Shown here in pieces: positions 27,205 to 35,038 of a stretch of DNA of 35,038 bases; the stretch's first letter is position 1; each line of letters starts with the position of its first letter. The notes beneath the pieces are model-generated. The model saw only the letters and a program-made list of their open reading frames with translations, did not search any database and was not told the origin of the DNA. Source of the stretch: Clostridiales bacterium (GTDB taxonomy: Bacteria > Bacillota > Clostridia > Oscillospirales > Oscillospiraceae); contig JAAYMC010000067.1 in the NCBI GenBank assembly GCA_012521555.1, positions 1 to 35,038 of the forward strand. The letters run 5' to 3'. Both the position numbers and the translations under genes were made by a program.

Positions 27205-28969
27205 GTTCATATCCTCCACAACCTGATTTATCTCTGACGATTCTCAGAAGCGCCGCTTCCGGGTCTTCCGTCGCCTGTGCGGCCGCTTTCGCGGCCCGAA
27301 TCTTTTTTATGTAATCCCGCATCGCCGCCTCGGCGTTCGACAGCGACTCGGGCTTGGAGATAAACTTCGTAAAATGCGCGGCTTCCGCCCCGTCGAGCGC
27401 GTTCGCGATGAGCGGCGGCGATATCTCCATGTTCTCCTCATACCGCAGCTTTATCATGTCATAAATGCGCCGTAAATAATCGGAGGTAAACTCACTTTCA
27501 GAAAAATCATATTCCTCCAGAACCTTAAATAGCTCACAATCAAGTACCAACAGACGAATAACCCCCTCTTCCGCAAGCGCCGATATTTCATTGGTGTACC
27601 GGATTTCACGGCTTTTCGGCTGAATGGCGGCGCGCACGTTGCGCTCCCGCGCCTCCTGCCGCCGCGCGTTCGCTTTCATCCGCGCGCGTAAGGCTTTTTT
27701 CACCTCGGTCAAGACGGCGTCCGCCGACACGCCGGATATCTCCGCGACGCGCTTTGCGTAGATCTCCCTCTCGACGGCGTTGGAAACGCGCGAGAGCATC
27801 TCCGTCGCCGCCTTGAGGAAGGCAAGCCGCCCCTCGTCCGTCTCCAGCGTGTGCTGCGCAAGCAGCGTCGTTATGCGGTACTCGACGTGGTTTTCCACGC
27901 TGTCGAGCAGGTTCGCGAACGCGTCGCGCCCGAATTTGTCGATGAACTCATCCGGGTCCTTCGCGCCCTTGAGGCGCAGGACGCGCACGCGCAGGTCGCT
28001 GTTTTCCATGAGCGACAGCGCGCGCTCGGCGGCCTTGACCCCCGCAGCGTCGTTGTCGTACGCGATGACGACGTTTTTTGTATAGCGCTTGAGGAGCTGG
28101 ACCTGCTCCTCCGTCAGCGCCGTGCCGAGGGACGCCACCGCGCCGTCAAACCCGGCCTGATGGAGCTTGACGACGTCGATGTTGCCCTCGACGAGCAAAA
28201 TCGTCCCCGACTTCGTCTTTTTGGCGAGGTTGAGGCCGAAAAGCTGCATGCTCTTTTTGAACACGGGCGTGTCGGGCGAGTTTAGGTATTTCGGCTCCCC
28301 GTCCCCCAAAAGGCGGCCGGAAAAGCCCACGACGTTCCCGCGCACGTCGATGACGGGAAACATGAGGCGGCCGCGGAACGTGTCGTAAAATCCGCCGCTC
28401 GCCCTGCCGCTGCGCCTTACGAGCCCCGCCTCAAACAAGTCGCGGGCGGTGTAGCCGCTTTTGATCATCGCGTCGCACAGCGCCGACCAGCTGTCCGGCG
28501 CGTAGCCGAGCCCGAACCGCGTGGTAACCTCCGGCGAGATGCCGCGCCGGGCGAGGTATTCCCGCGCGGCCGCCCCGTCCGGCGATTTGAGCGCCTCGTA
28601 AAAAAAGCGCGCCGCATCGCGGTTTAAGTTCAAAAGCCGCGCGCGCCTTGAGCGCACTTCTGGAGAGACGGCCTCGTCCGGAACGGTCATTCCCACGCGC
28701 CGCGCAAGAAAGTGGACGGCGTCCGCGAAGGTGAGGTTTTCAATTTCCATGATGAAGTTGATCACGCCGCCCCCCGCCCCGCACCCGAAGCAGTGGTAAA
28801 TCTGCCGCTCGGTGTTCACTGAAAAGGACGGCGTCTTTTCGCTGTGAAACGGGCACAGCCCGAACAGGTTGTTGCCGCTTTTTTTGACGAGGCGGACGTA
28901 TTGGCTGACGACGTCAACGATGTCGTTGCGCCGGATAAGCTCATCGAGGAACAGCCCGGAAAAGGCCAT
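27194..28969 (-). CDS. dnaG: DNA primase
   Basis: 591 aa; zinc finger [29 protein letters not shown]; Toprim [16 protein letters not shown] and [14 protein letters not shown]. Confidence 0.97.
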   Translation of the reverse strand: MAFSGLFLDELIRRNDIVDVVSQYVRLVKKSGNNLFGLCPFHSEKTPSFSVNTERQIYHCFGCGAGGGVINFIMEIENLTFADAVHFLARRVGMTVPDEAVSPEVRSRRARLLNLNRDAARFFYEALKSPDGAAAREYLARRGISPEVTTRFGLGYAPDSWSALCDAMIKSGYTARDLFEAGLVRRSGRASGGFYDTFRGRLMFPVIDVRGNVVGFSGRLLGDGEPKYLNSPDTPVFKKSMQLFGLNLAKKTKSGTILLVEGNIDVVKLHQAGFDGAVASLGTALTEEQVQLLKRYTKNVVIAYDNDAAGVKAAERALSLMENSDLRVRVLRLKGAKDPDEFIDKFGRDAFANLLDSVENHVEYRITTLLAQHTLETDEGRLAFLKAATEMLSRVSNAVEREIYAKRVAEISGVSADAVLTEVKKALRARMKANARRQEARERNVRAAIQPKSREIRYTNEISALAEEGVIRLLVLDCELFKVLEEYDFSESEFTSDYLRRIYDMIKLRYEENMEISPPLIANALDGAEAAHFTKFISKPESLSNAEAAMRDYIKKIRAAKAAAQATEDPEAALLRIVRDKSGCGGYEHGT

Positions 28970-29138
28970 AGAACCTCCCTATCCCCGGTATAGGCATAGC
29001 GGCGCACGTCCCAAAAACGAAAATTGACGTATTACCGCTATTTATACCATCCCTAAACGAATTTATACATTATGCATCAAAATTATAAGCGTTTACAGTC
29101 AATTACGACAAATTTTCCGTGCGTTTTCGCGCCCAAAG

Positions 29139-30146
29139 CTACTTGATCTGCCACGCCGCGGGGACAAACAGCTCGTTGTAGACGGACACGGCGTATTTGT
29201 CCGTCATGCCCGAGACGTAGTCGGCCACGGCGCGCGGCAGCCCGTCCTCCTCCGCCAGCGCGCGGTACTCCGGCGGGAGCTTGTCCGGGTTTTTCATGTA
29301 GTGCTCGAAGATGCCGCTGATAAGGCCGAGAACCTTTTTCTCCTCGCTTTTCGCGCGCATGTTGGTGTAGACGTTGTCGAACATGTACGCGCGGAAGCTC
29401 GAGAAGGCGAAATTCATGCCCGGGCTCATTTCGATGGTATCGGAATCCCGGCTGGTTTCAATGATGTCGGTTATAATCGTGTTGATGCGGCTTGAATTCG
29501 TCTCGCCGAAGGCGCAGATGATCTCGTCCGGGATGTCCTTTTCCGTGATAATCCCGGCGCGCAGCGCGTCGTCCAGGTCGTGGTTTATGTACGCGACGCG
29601 GTCGGCCAGGTGCACGACCTGCGCCTCAAGAGTGAGCCGCTCGCGGCCGGAGGAGTGGTTCCGGATGCCGTCCCGGACTTCGTACGTTAAGTTCAGGCCG
29701 CGCCCGTCCCGTTCGATTCTGTCCACGACGCGCAGGCTCTGCTCGCTGTGTGAAAAGCCGCCGGAATCGGCGAGAATCTCGTTGAGCGCGCGCTCTCCGG
29801 CGTGGCCGAACGGCGTGTGCCCCAGGTCGTGGCCCATCGCGATGGCTTCCGTGAGGTCCTCGTTGAGCTCCAGCGCGCGCGAAATCGTGCGCGCGATGCG
29901 GGCGACCTCGAGCGTGTGAGTCAGGCGCGTGCGGTAATGGTCTCCCTCAGGCTGGAGGAAAACCTGCGTTTTGTGGATAAGACGGCGAAATGCTTTGCTA
30001 TGTATGATGCGGTCGATATCCCGCTGGAAGCATGTCCGTATCGGGCACGGTTCTTCCTCGTAAACGCGGCCGCGGGAGAGCCTTGACTTAAACCCGCGCG
30101 GCGCGATGATCTCTTCCAGCGCCTCGCGTTTCTCTCGAATCGTCAA
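29139..30146 (-). CDS. dgt: dGTP triphosphohydrolase-like HD protein (start corrected from 30221 to TTG 30146)
   Basis: SKAFRRLIHKTQVF, RTRLTHTLEVARIARTISRAL, AIAMGHDLGHTPFGHAGE; AAGGAGG immediately upstream of TTG at 30146. Confidence 0.92.
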   Translation of the reverse strand: MTIREKREALEEIIAPRGFKSRLSRGRVYEEEPCPIRTCFQRDIDRIIHSKAFRRLIHKTQVFLQPEGDHYRTRLTHTLEVARIARTISRALELNEDLTEAIAMGHDLGHTPFGHAGERALNEILADSGGFSHSEQSLRVVDRIERDGRGLNLTYEVRDGIRNHSSGRERLTLEAQVVHLADRVAYINHDLDDALRAGIITEKDIPDEIICAFGETNSSRINTIITDIIETSRDSDTIEMSPGMNFAFSSFRAYMFDNVYTNMRAKSEEKKVLGLISGIFEHYMKNPDKLPPEYRALAEEDGLPRAVADYVSGMTDKYAVSVYNELFVPAAWQIK

Positions 30147-30312
30147 CGGAATCCTCCTTATAGGCGGGACAGCCCGTTTACTTTCCTTCTTCCATACATC
30201 TATTACGCGGCAAACGGGCAAAATCCTTTTTTAAAATGACACTTTCGGCCGATTTCGTTTGTTTACACAAGAAAACCGGCCGCAAGTCCCTGTTTTTTGA
30301 TAAAAAGGCAAA

Positions 30313-31452
30313 TCAGTAGCTCCGAAACCGCGCCGGTTTGGGCCGCATTTTGATTCCCGAGACGATTCCCATCGCCGAAAACACCGTGACGATGGACGAG
30401 CCGCCGTAGCTGAAAAACGGGAGCGTGAGCCCGATGACGGGCGTGAGCCCCAGGCACATGCCGATGTTCTCCAGCATCTGGAACGTGAGCATCGCCGCAA
30501 AGCCGGTGCAGACAAGCATGCCGAGCGTGCTGTTCGACTTGATGCCGACGTACACGACGCGGATGATAATCAGAAGAAGGAGCAGGATTACGAGGAAGCA
30601 CCCGGCAAAGCCGAGCTCCTCTCCCGCCACGGAGAAAATAAAGTCGGTGTGCTGGCGCGGCACGGCGCCAGACTGCGTCATGACGCCGTTGTAAAGCCCC
30701 TGCCCGAAAAACCGCCCGCCGGAAATGGCCTGCTTGCTCTGGTTGGCCTGCCACATGACGGACAGCCCCGTCGGGTCGACGCTCGGGTCGTACGGCGCGA
30801 GGATGCGCGCCTTCTGCCCTTCGGAGAGGAAAAACTCCCACGCGACCGGCATCATGGCAAGCGTTAAAATCACGCCGAGGGCAATCCACTTTAAGTCAAG
30901 CCCGCCGATAAACAGCATGACGATAAAAATGAACAGGTACACGAGCGCGGAGCCGAGGTCCTGCGAGGAGATAATAATGAACGCAAAGAGGAAGCCGAAC
31001 GCGGCGACAATCTTAAGCAGCGTGAGCGGCGCGTTGAGCGTGCGCCTCTCGCGCGCCGTCGTAATCATCTTGCCCATGATGATGGTATACGGGATTTTCA
31101 CGATTTCGGACGGCTGGATGCCGATGGAGCCGAACCGGAGCCAGGCGCGGTTGCCCGTATTGCCGGAGACGCCCCAGATAAAGAGCGTGGAAATCAGCAG
31201 GACGCTCAGGACGTAGAGAATCTTCGATTTGTCGGCAATCATATCGAGGTCGATCAGCGAGAATAGGACGTAGAGGATGACGCCCAGAATCAGCGCGGCC
31301 GTCTGAATCGTCACGTGGTTGGTATGCCCCTCATACCGCGTGGCGCTGTCGATGAGGATGATGCCGAACACGGTGCTCACGACGCAAAGGACAAGCAAGA
31401 GCATGTCCGACTCGAGAAGGTATTTGCCGACGGTGTCGATGACTTTCTTCAA
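30313..31452 (-). CDS. rodA: SEDS-family peptidoglycan polymerase (RodA/FtsW)
   Basis: 379 aa polytopic; GNRAWLRFGSIGIQPSEIVKIPYTI, QDLGSALVYLFIF, QHTDFIFSVAGEELGFAG, LTLPFFSYGGSSIV. Confidence 0.94.
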   Translation of the reverse strand: MKKVIDTVGKYLLESDMLLLVLCVVSTVFGIILIDSATRYEGHTNHVTIQTAALILGVILYVLFSLIDLDMIADKSKILYVLSVLLISTLFIWGVSGNTGNRAWLRFGSIGIQPSEIVKIPYTIIMGKMITTARERRTLNAPLTLLKIVAAFGFLFAFIIISSQDLGSALVYLFIFIVMLFIGGLDLKWIALGVILTLAMMPVAWEFFLSEGQKARILAPYDPSVDPTGLSVMWQANQSKQAISGGRFFGQGLYNGVMTQSGAVPRQHTDFIFSVAGEELGFAGCFLVILLLLLIIIRVVYVGIKSNSTLGMLVCTGFAAMLTFQMLENIGMCLGLTPVIGLTLPFFSYGGSSIVTVFSAMGIVSGIKMRPKPARFRSY

Positions 31453-31548
31453 ATGCCTGCCCTCCTTATGAGCTTCCTCATTGGGTCATTTTATCATTTC
31501 CGGAGCTCTTCGTCCATTTAATTTTTTCTTTAATAATCTGGGAGAGTG

Positions 31549-31557
31549 TGGTATACT
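31549..31557 (+). promoter_or_regulatory. Candidate extended -10 element for tsaE-tsaB
   Basis: TGGTATACT 43 bp upstream of ATG 31600. Confidence 0.4.
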
Positions 31558-31599
31558 ATCAAACGGCAAATTTCGCAAGACACGAAAACAGGTATCAAG

Positions 31600-32025
31600 A
31601 TGACGATTTTTTCTCATTCTGAAAAAGAAACTGAGGAGGCTGGCCGCCGCCTCGCCGAGCGCCTCGGGCCCGGCGCTGTCGTCGCCCTCTGCGGCGACCT
31701 GGGCGCGGGCAAAACCGCCTTCGTGCGCGGCATGGCCGAAGGCCTCGGCATCCGCGCGCGCGTGTCCAGCCCGACGTTTACCATCGTCAACGAGTACCCC
31801 GGCAGGGTGCCGCTGTTTCATTTCGATATGTACCGCCTTTCCGGCGAGGACGAGCTGTATGAGATCGGGTGGGACGAATATCTCGAGCGCGGCGGCGTCA
31901 TCGCCGTGGAGTGGAGCGAAATCGTCCCGAACGCGTTTCCCGAAAACACGGTGCGCGTGACCATCGCGCGCACGGACGACGGGGGCCGCCGTATCGACAT
32001 TGAGATGCCGGAGGCGCTGAAATGA
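31600..32025 (+). CDS. tsaE: tRNA threonylcarbamoyladenosine biosynthesis ATPase TsaE (start corrected from 31546)
   Basis: [22 protein letters not shown] Walker [33 protein letters not shown]. Confidence 0.95.
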   Translation: MTIFSHSEKETEEAGRRLAERLGPGAVVALCGDLGAGKTAFVRGMAEGLGIRARVSSPTFTIVNEYPGRVPLFHFDMYRLSGEDELYEIGWDEYLERGGVIAVEWSEIVPNAFPENTVRVTIARTDDGGRRIDIEMPEALK

Positions 32026-32729
32026 AGATCCTCGCCTTGGAATCGTCCGCCAAAGCGGCCTCTGTCGCGCTGTGCGACGACGGGTTTCTCCTCGCGCAGT
32101 CGTATCAGAACACGGGCCTGACGCACAGCGCGACGCTGATGAAAATGGCGGAAAACCTCCTGAAAAACACGAACACGAAGATTACCGACCTTAGCCTCAT
32201 CGCCGTCGCCGCCGGGCCCGGGTCGTTTACGGGCGTGCGCATCGGCGTCGCCGCCGCCATCGGCCTGGCGTGGGGCGCCGATCTGGAGATTTGCGGCGTG
32301 TCGACGCTGGAGGCGATGGCGCATCACGTCGTCGAGGAAAACGTGCTCATCTGCCCCGTCATGGACGCGCGGCGAAGCCAGGTCTACAACGCGCTGTTTG
32401 TGCGCGAGAGCGGCGCAATCAGGCGATTATGCGAGGACAGGGCGCTCTCCGTCGCGGAGCTGATGGAGGACGTAAAGTCCCGCGGCGTAAACTGCGTGCT
32501 CGTTGGGGACGGCGCGCGCCTGTGCTATGACGCTTTCACGAAGGCCGGCGTTCCCTGCTCCCTCCCCCACCCCGTGCTGCTATTCCAGTCGGCGTGGGGC
32601 GTGGCGCAGGCGGCGCTTTACGGGCGGAAAGTAAGCCCCCTGGAGCTCAGGCCGAGCTACCTGCGCCTGTCGCAGGCCGAGCGCGAGCGCCTCGAGCGCC
32701 TTGCGTCGGAACAGGATGAATCCGTATAA
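32022..32729 (+). CDS. tsaB: tRNA threonylcarbamoyladenosine biosynthesis protein TsaB
   Basis: [44 protein letters not shown]; 4-bp ATGA overlap with tsaE. Confidence 0.95.
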   Translation: MKILALESSAKAASVALCDDGFLLAQSYQNTGLTHSATLMKMAENLLKNTNTKITDLSLIAVAAGPGSFTGVRIGVAAAIGLAWGADLEICGVSTLEAMAHHVVEENVLICPVMDARRSQVYNALFVRESGAIRRLCEDRALSVAELMEDVKSRGVNCVLVGDGARLCYDAFTKAGVPCSLPHPVLLFQSAWGVAQAALYGRKVSPLELRPSYLRLSQAERERLERLASEQDESV

Positions 32730-32764
32730 TCTCTTCCGGCTTCCGGAAACAAAATACATGAAGA

Positions 32765-33406
32765 ATGGATGATAGTATGGGTACTGTACATGTTCTGGAC
32801 CACCCTCTGCTGCAGCACAAGCTGTCTATCCTGCGCGACAAGAATACGTCCGTTAAGGAATTCCGCGAGCTTGTCTCCGAAATCTGCACGCTGATGTGTT
32901 ACGAAGCCACGCGCGACCTGCCGGTCGAGGTCGTGGAAATCGAGACGCCCGTCGCGCCGGCGAAGGTTAAGAAGATTGCCGGGAAGAAGCTGGCCGTCGT
33001 GCCGATTCTGCGCGCCGGCATGGGCATGGTGGACGGGTTTTTGACGCTCGTCCCCTCGGCGAAGGTCGGCCATATCGGCCTGTACCGCGACCCGGACACG
33101 CTCGAGCCCGTCGAGTACTACTGCAAGCTCCCGAAGGACATCTCCGAGCGCGAGGTCTACATCGTCGACCCCATGCTCGCCACGGGCGGCAGCGCGACGG
33201 CGGCCGTTCAGTTTATCAAGAACTACGGCTGCAAGCAGATTAAGCTCCTGTGCATCATCGCCGCGCCCGAGGGCTTAGAGCGCGTGCAGAGAGACCACCC
33301 CGACATCGACATTTTCGTTGCCGCAGTGGACGAGTGCCTCAACGACCACGGCTATATCGTCCCCGGCCTCGGCGACGCCGGCGACCGCATCTTCGGCACG
33401 AAGTAA
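32765..33406 (+). CDS. upp: Uracil phosphoribosyltransferase (start could be ATG 32777)
   Basis: [78 protein letters not shown]. Confidence 0.97.
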   Translation: MDDSMGTVHVLDHPLLQHKLSILRDKNTSVKEFRELVSEICTLMCYEATRDLPVEVVEIETPVAPAKVKKIAGKKLAVVPILRAGMGMVDGFLTLVPSAKVGHIGLYRDPDTLEPVEYYCKLPKDISEREVYIVDPMLATGGSATAAVQFIKNYGCKQIKLLCIIAAPEGLERVQRDHPDIDIFVAAVDECLNDHGYIVPGLGDAGDRIFGTK

Positions 33407-33457
33407 GGCGCCAATAGATTGTGCACGGTTTTTCCGCGATTCAGTCCTGAAATGCAG

Positions 33458-33496
33458 CGCCTCCGAACAAACGGTTCGGAGGCGTTTTTGTTTTTT
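33458..33496 (+). terminator. Rho-independent terminator after upp
   Basis: CGCCTCCGAAC-AAAC-GGTTCGGAGGCGTTTTTGTTTTTT. Confidence 0.92.
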
Positions 33497-33588
33497 ATGC
33501 GGCCTTCCCCGCCCGGCTGAAAAAGAAAAAGAGCTGAAATCCTCATCAGCCCTTCCATAACGCGCAGCGATAAACCGGCCGTAAGCCC

Positions 33589-33963
33589 TTAACTAAATCT
33601 GTGAGATTTATGAATATAAAGATTGCCGTCAATGCGCAAGGCAAGCTGCAAATTTGTCCAGGCGCCTTCAAAGAGCGCCTCGTTGGTCATCAGTTCCCTT
33701 TCAGTGACTCCGGAAATAATGCTCCACCAGATATCGTAGCCGATGACCATCCCCAGAAGGCCTGCGCCAATTGCGACGAGCCAGTAAGCGTTTGATAAAA
33801 CGGTAAGCGGCAGGATAATCGCGGCGGCCGCAAGAATTAAGAAAAATGTTCTCAGGCGATGGCCATATATAAAGAATAAAAAAGACGCGATGCTAAGCAA
33901 CAGAAACCATTTCGAGATGGAAAAATAGCTGCAGGCGATATAGATCGCAATCAGTGAAAACAT
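33589..33963 (-). CDS. Small membrane protein of unknown function
   Basis: 124 aa; three or four hydrophobic segments (LIAIYIACSYF, WFLLLSIASFLFFIYGH, FFLILAAAAIILPLTVLS, YWLVAIGAGLLGMVIGYDIWW). Confidence 0.6.
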   Translation of the reverse strand: MFSLIAIYIACSYFSISKWFLLLSIASFLFFIYGHRLRTFFLILAAAAIILPLTVLSNAYWLVAIGAGLLGMVIGYDIWWSIISGVTERELMTNEALFEGAWTNLQLALRIDGNLYIHKSHRFS

Positions 33964-34179
33964 ATCTCACCGACCTTTCGCCTTGTCCAACCACTTTCCA
34001 ATAGTCCAATAGTAGCATTTCCGCCCCAGCCTTGTCCAGTATGGGCAAGACCGCGGAATACATTCATGCTTGACTCAGTTTAAAATTAAGCTAATCTTCA
34101 GGGAACCGTCTGTGATTGTAGTAAAGCCCGCATCCAGTTCATCTCGCTCCTGCCACCATCCTGTAGCCTACAGCAGCAT

Positions 34180-34213
34180 AATAAAAAACCTGTAGTCCTT
34201 GAAACTACAGGTT
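34180..34213 (-). terminator. Minus-strand rho-independent-like terminator hairpin
   Basis: Minus strand AACCTGTAGT-TTCAAGG-ACTACAGGTT followed by TTTTATT; perfect 10-bp stem. Confidence 0.7.
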
Positions 34214-34217
34214 GCCC

Positions 34218-34360
34218 GTTGAACCCCTGGTCAACACAGTGAAAAAGTCGCTGTATACCGGAAACATGGGTGACGGTAAAACATTCATTTAGACGTGGAA
34301 AACGTCATAAAAATATGAACCGGCGAAGAAGGCTACGACGCCCTGCAGGACGAAGAGTAA
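34218..34360 (+). pseudogene. Decayed C-terminal fragment of a PII (GlnB/GlnK) signalling protein
   Basis: Frame 1 (34218-34289): VEPLVNTVKKSLYTGNMGDGKTFI; after a 1-nt deletion, frame 2 (34292-34360): DVENVIKI*TGEEGYDALQDEE*. Matches the PII C-terminus (E. coli GlnB: [39 protein letters not shown]). Confidence 0.88.
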
Positions 34361-34372
34361 ACAAGTAAATCA

Positions 34373-34615
34373 GGGGGACGGTTCTTCTGGTTTCTCACGG
34401 TTTCCCTCCTGCTCGGGGGATGGTTCTGGAAGACCGCAAGAACTATCCCTTGTTTTCGCCCCCGGTTTTTGGCTTGGAGACCACTCCAACCAACCCCTTG
34501 AGTTGAAGGCTAGATCTCCCCTTGGCTTTGCCCAGGAAAACCGCATGCCTCTGGGTTGTGGGCTTAGAGACCATCTCTGGTTTGCATGGGCTTAAAGACC
34601 ACCAGAACCGTCCCT
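34373..34615. repeat. REP-like nest of inverted repeats around GGGGGACGGTTCT
   Basis: GGGGGACGGTTCTTCTGGT (34373-34391) versus inverted ACCAGAACCGTCCCT (34601-34615); internal hairpin GGGATGGTTCT/AGAACTATCCC (34417-34427/34439-34449); three copies of GGCTTRRAGACCAY. Confidence 0.7.
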
Positions 34616-34720
34616 CCGGTTTACTTGAATATTACCATATTAATATTATAATTAGACTATGAAAACACAACCAAACGATAACGGTGGGACACGTAAAAAC
34701 AAAAAGCGGTTGGAAATATT

Positions 34721-35038
34721 ATGGAAAGCATACATAATGGCGTTTTGATGTTGCCCCGTTCTTATTTTGAAAAAGAAGAATTGCTTGCCAGGGTCATCGA
34801 ATGTTTCCCATACCCAATTGAAGTCTACGCTCCGGATGGAACAACGGTGCTGGTTAACAGGGCAATGCTGAATGAATACAATGTTTCAGACCCGGATGAG
34901 ATTGTGGGGAAATACAACCTGTTCAAAGACCCTTCCATAATTGCATCAGGACAGATGAATGCGGTAAAGAAAGCTTTCCAGGGCGAAACCATTTTCTTCC
35001 CGGATGTTAAGGTGCCTCTGGAGGAAATCGCAGAAAGG
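34721..35038 (+). CDS. PAS-domain protein, N-terminus only (runs off the right edge)
   Basis: Open frame of 106 codons from ATG 34721: MESIHNGVLMLPRSYFEKEELLARVIECFPYPIEVYAPDGTTVLVNRAMLNEYNVSDPDEIVGKYNLFKDPSIIASGQMNAVKKAFQGETIFFPDVKVPLEEIAER. Confidence 0.75.
   Translation, partial: MESIHNGVLMLPRSYFEKEELLARVIECFPYPIEVYAPDGTTVLVNRAMLNEYNVSDPDEIVGKYNLFKDPSIIASGQMNAVKKAFQGETIFFPDVKVPLEEIAER

Noticed and set aside
34081-34175. Minus-strand fragment reading ATGWWQERDELDAGFTTITDGSLKISLILN*
   Set aside because: Looks protein-like and could be another gene relic, but it is only 30 codons after a stop, with no start/RBS and no family I recognise.
1-35038. CRISPR arrays, tRNA/rRNA genes, phage or toxin-antitoxin/defence modules
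   Set aside because: Scanned for regular spaced repeats, tRNA-like cloverleaf ends and known defence motifs; none seen.

Overview
This window is a high-GC chromosomal segment that looks like a Clostridia/Oscillospiraceae-type Firmicute, judged from gene content and synteny only. Most of it is core genome. From left to right: metK (cut by the left edge), Si-type citrate synthase, a cadherin-like/SLH secreted protein, an HD-domain protein, a DUF4125-like protein with a 6-Cys tail, a sugar epimerase, a 2479-aa cyclic beta-1,2-glucan synthase-like protein, a YfmF/YfmH M16 peptidase pair with lgt and a small acidic coiled-coil protein. Next is a complete folate one-carbon (Wood-Ljungdahl methyl-branch) operon: metF-fhs-fchA-folD-methyl-THF:corrinoid methyltransferase-corrinoid protein. 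It converges on a PocR-like/AraC regulator. These are followed by dgt-dnaG-rpoD, rodA/ftsW, tsaE-tsaB and upp. The last ~1.5 kb has visibly lower GC. It holds a small membrane protein, an unannotated decayed PII (GlnB/GlnK) gene remnant, a REP-like nest of inverted repeats, and the start of a PAS-domain protein cut by the right edge. The strongest observations are: (1) the C1 operon, whose FolD has lost the canonical cyclohydrolase catalytic Lys and Gln and is encoded next to a separate cyclohydrolase, and whose corrinoid methyltransferase pair has no substrate methyltransferase in view; (2) the PII pseudogene fossil with two readable lesions; (3) the REP-like element beside it. I found no CRISPR array, tRNA, rRNA, phage module or clearly new multigene defence system.
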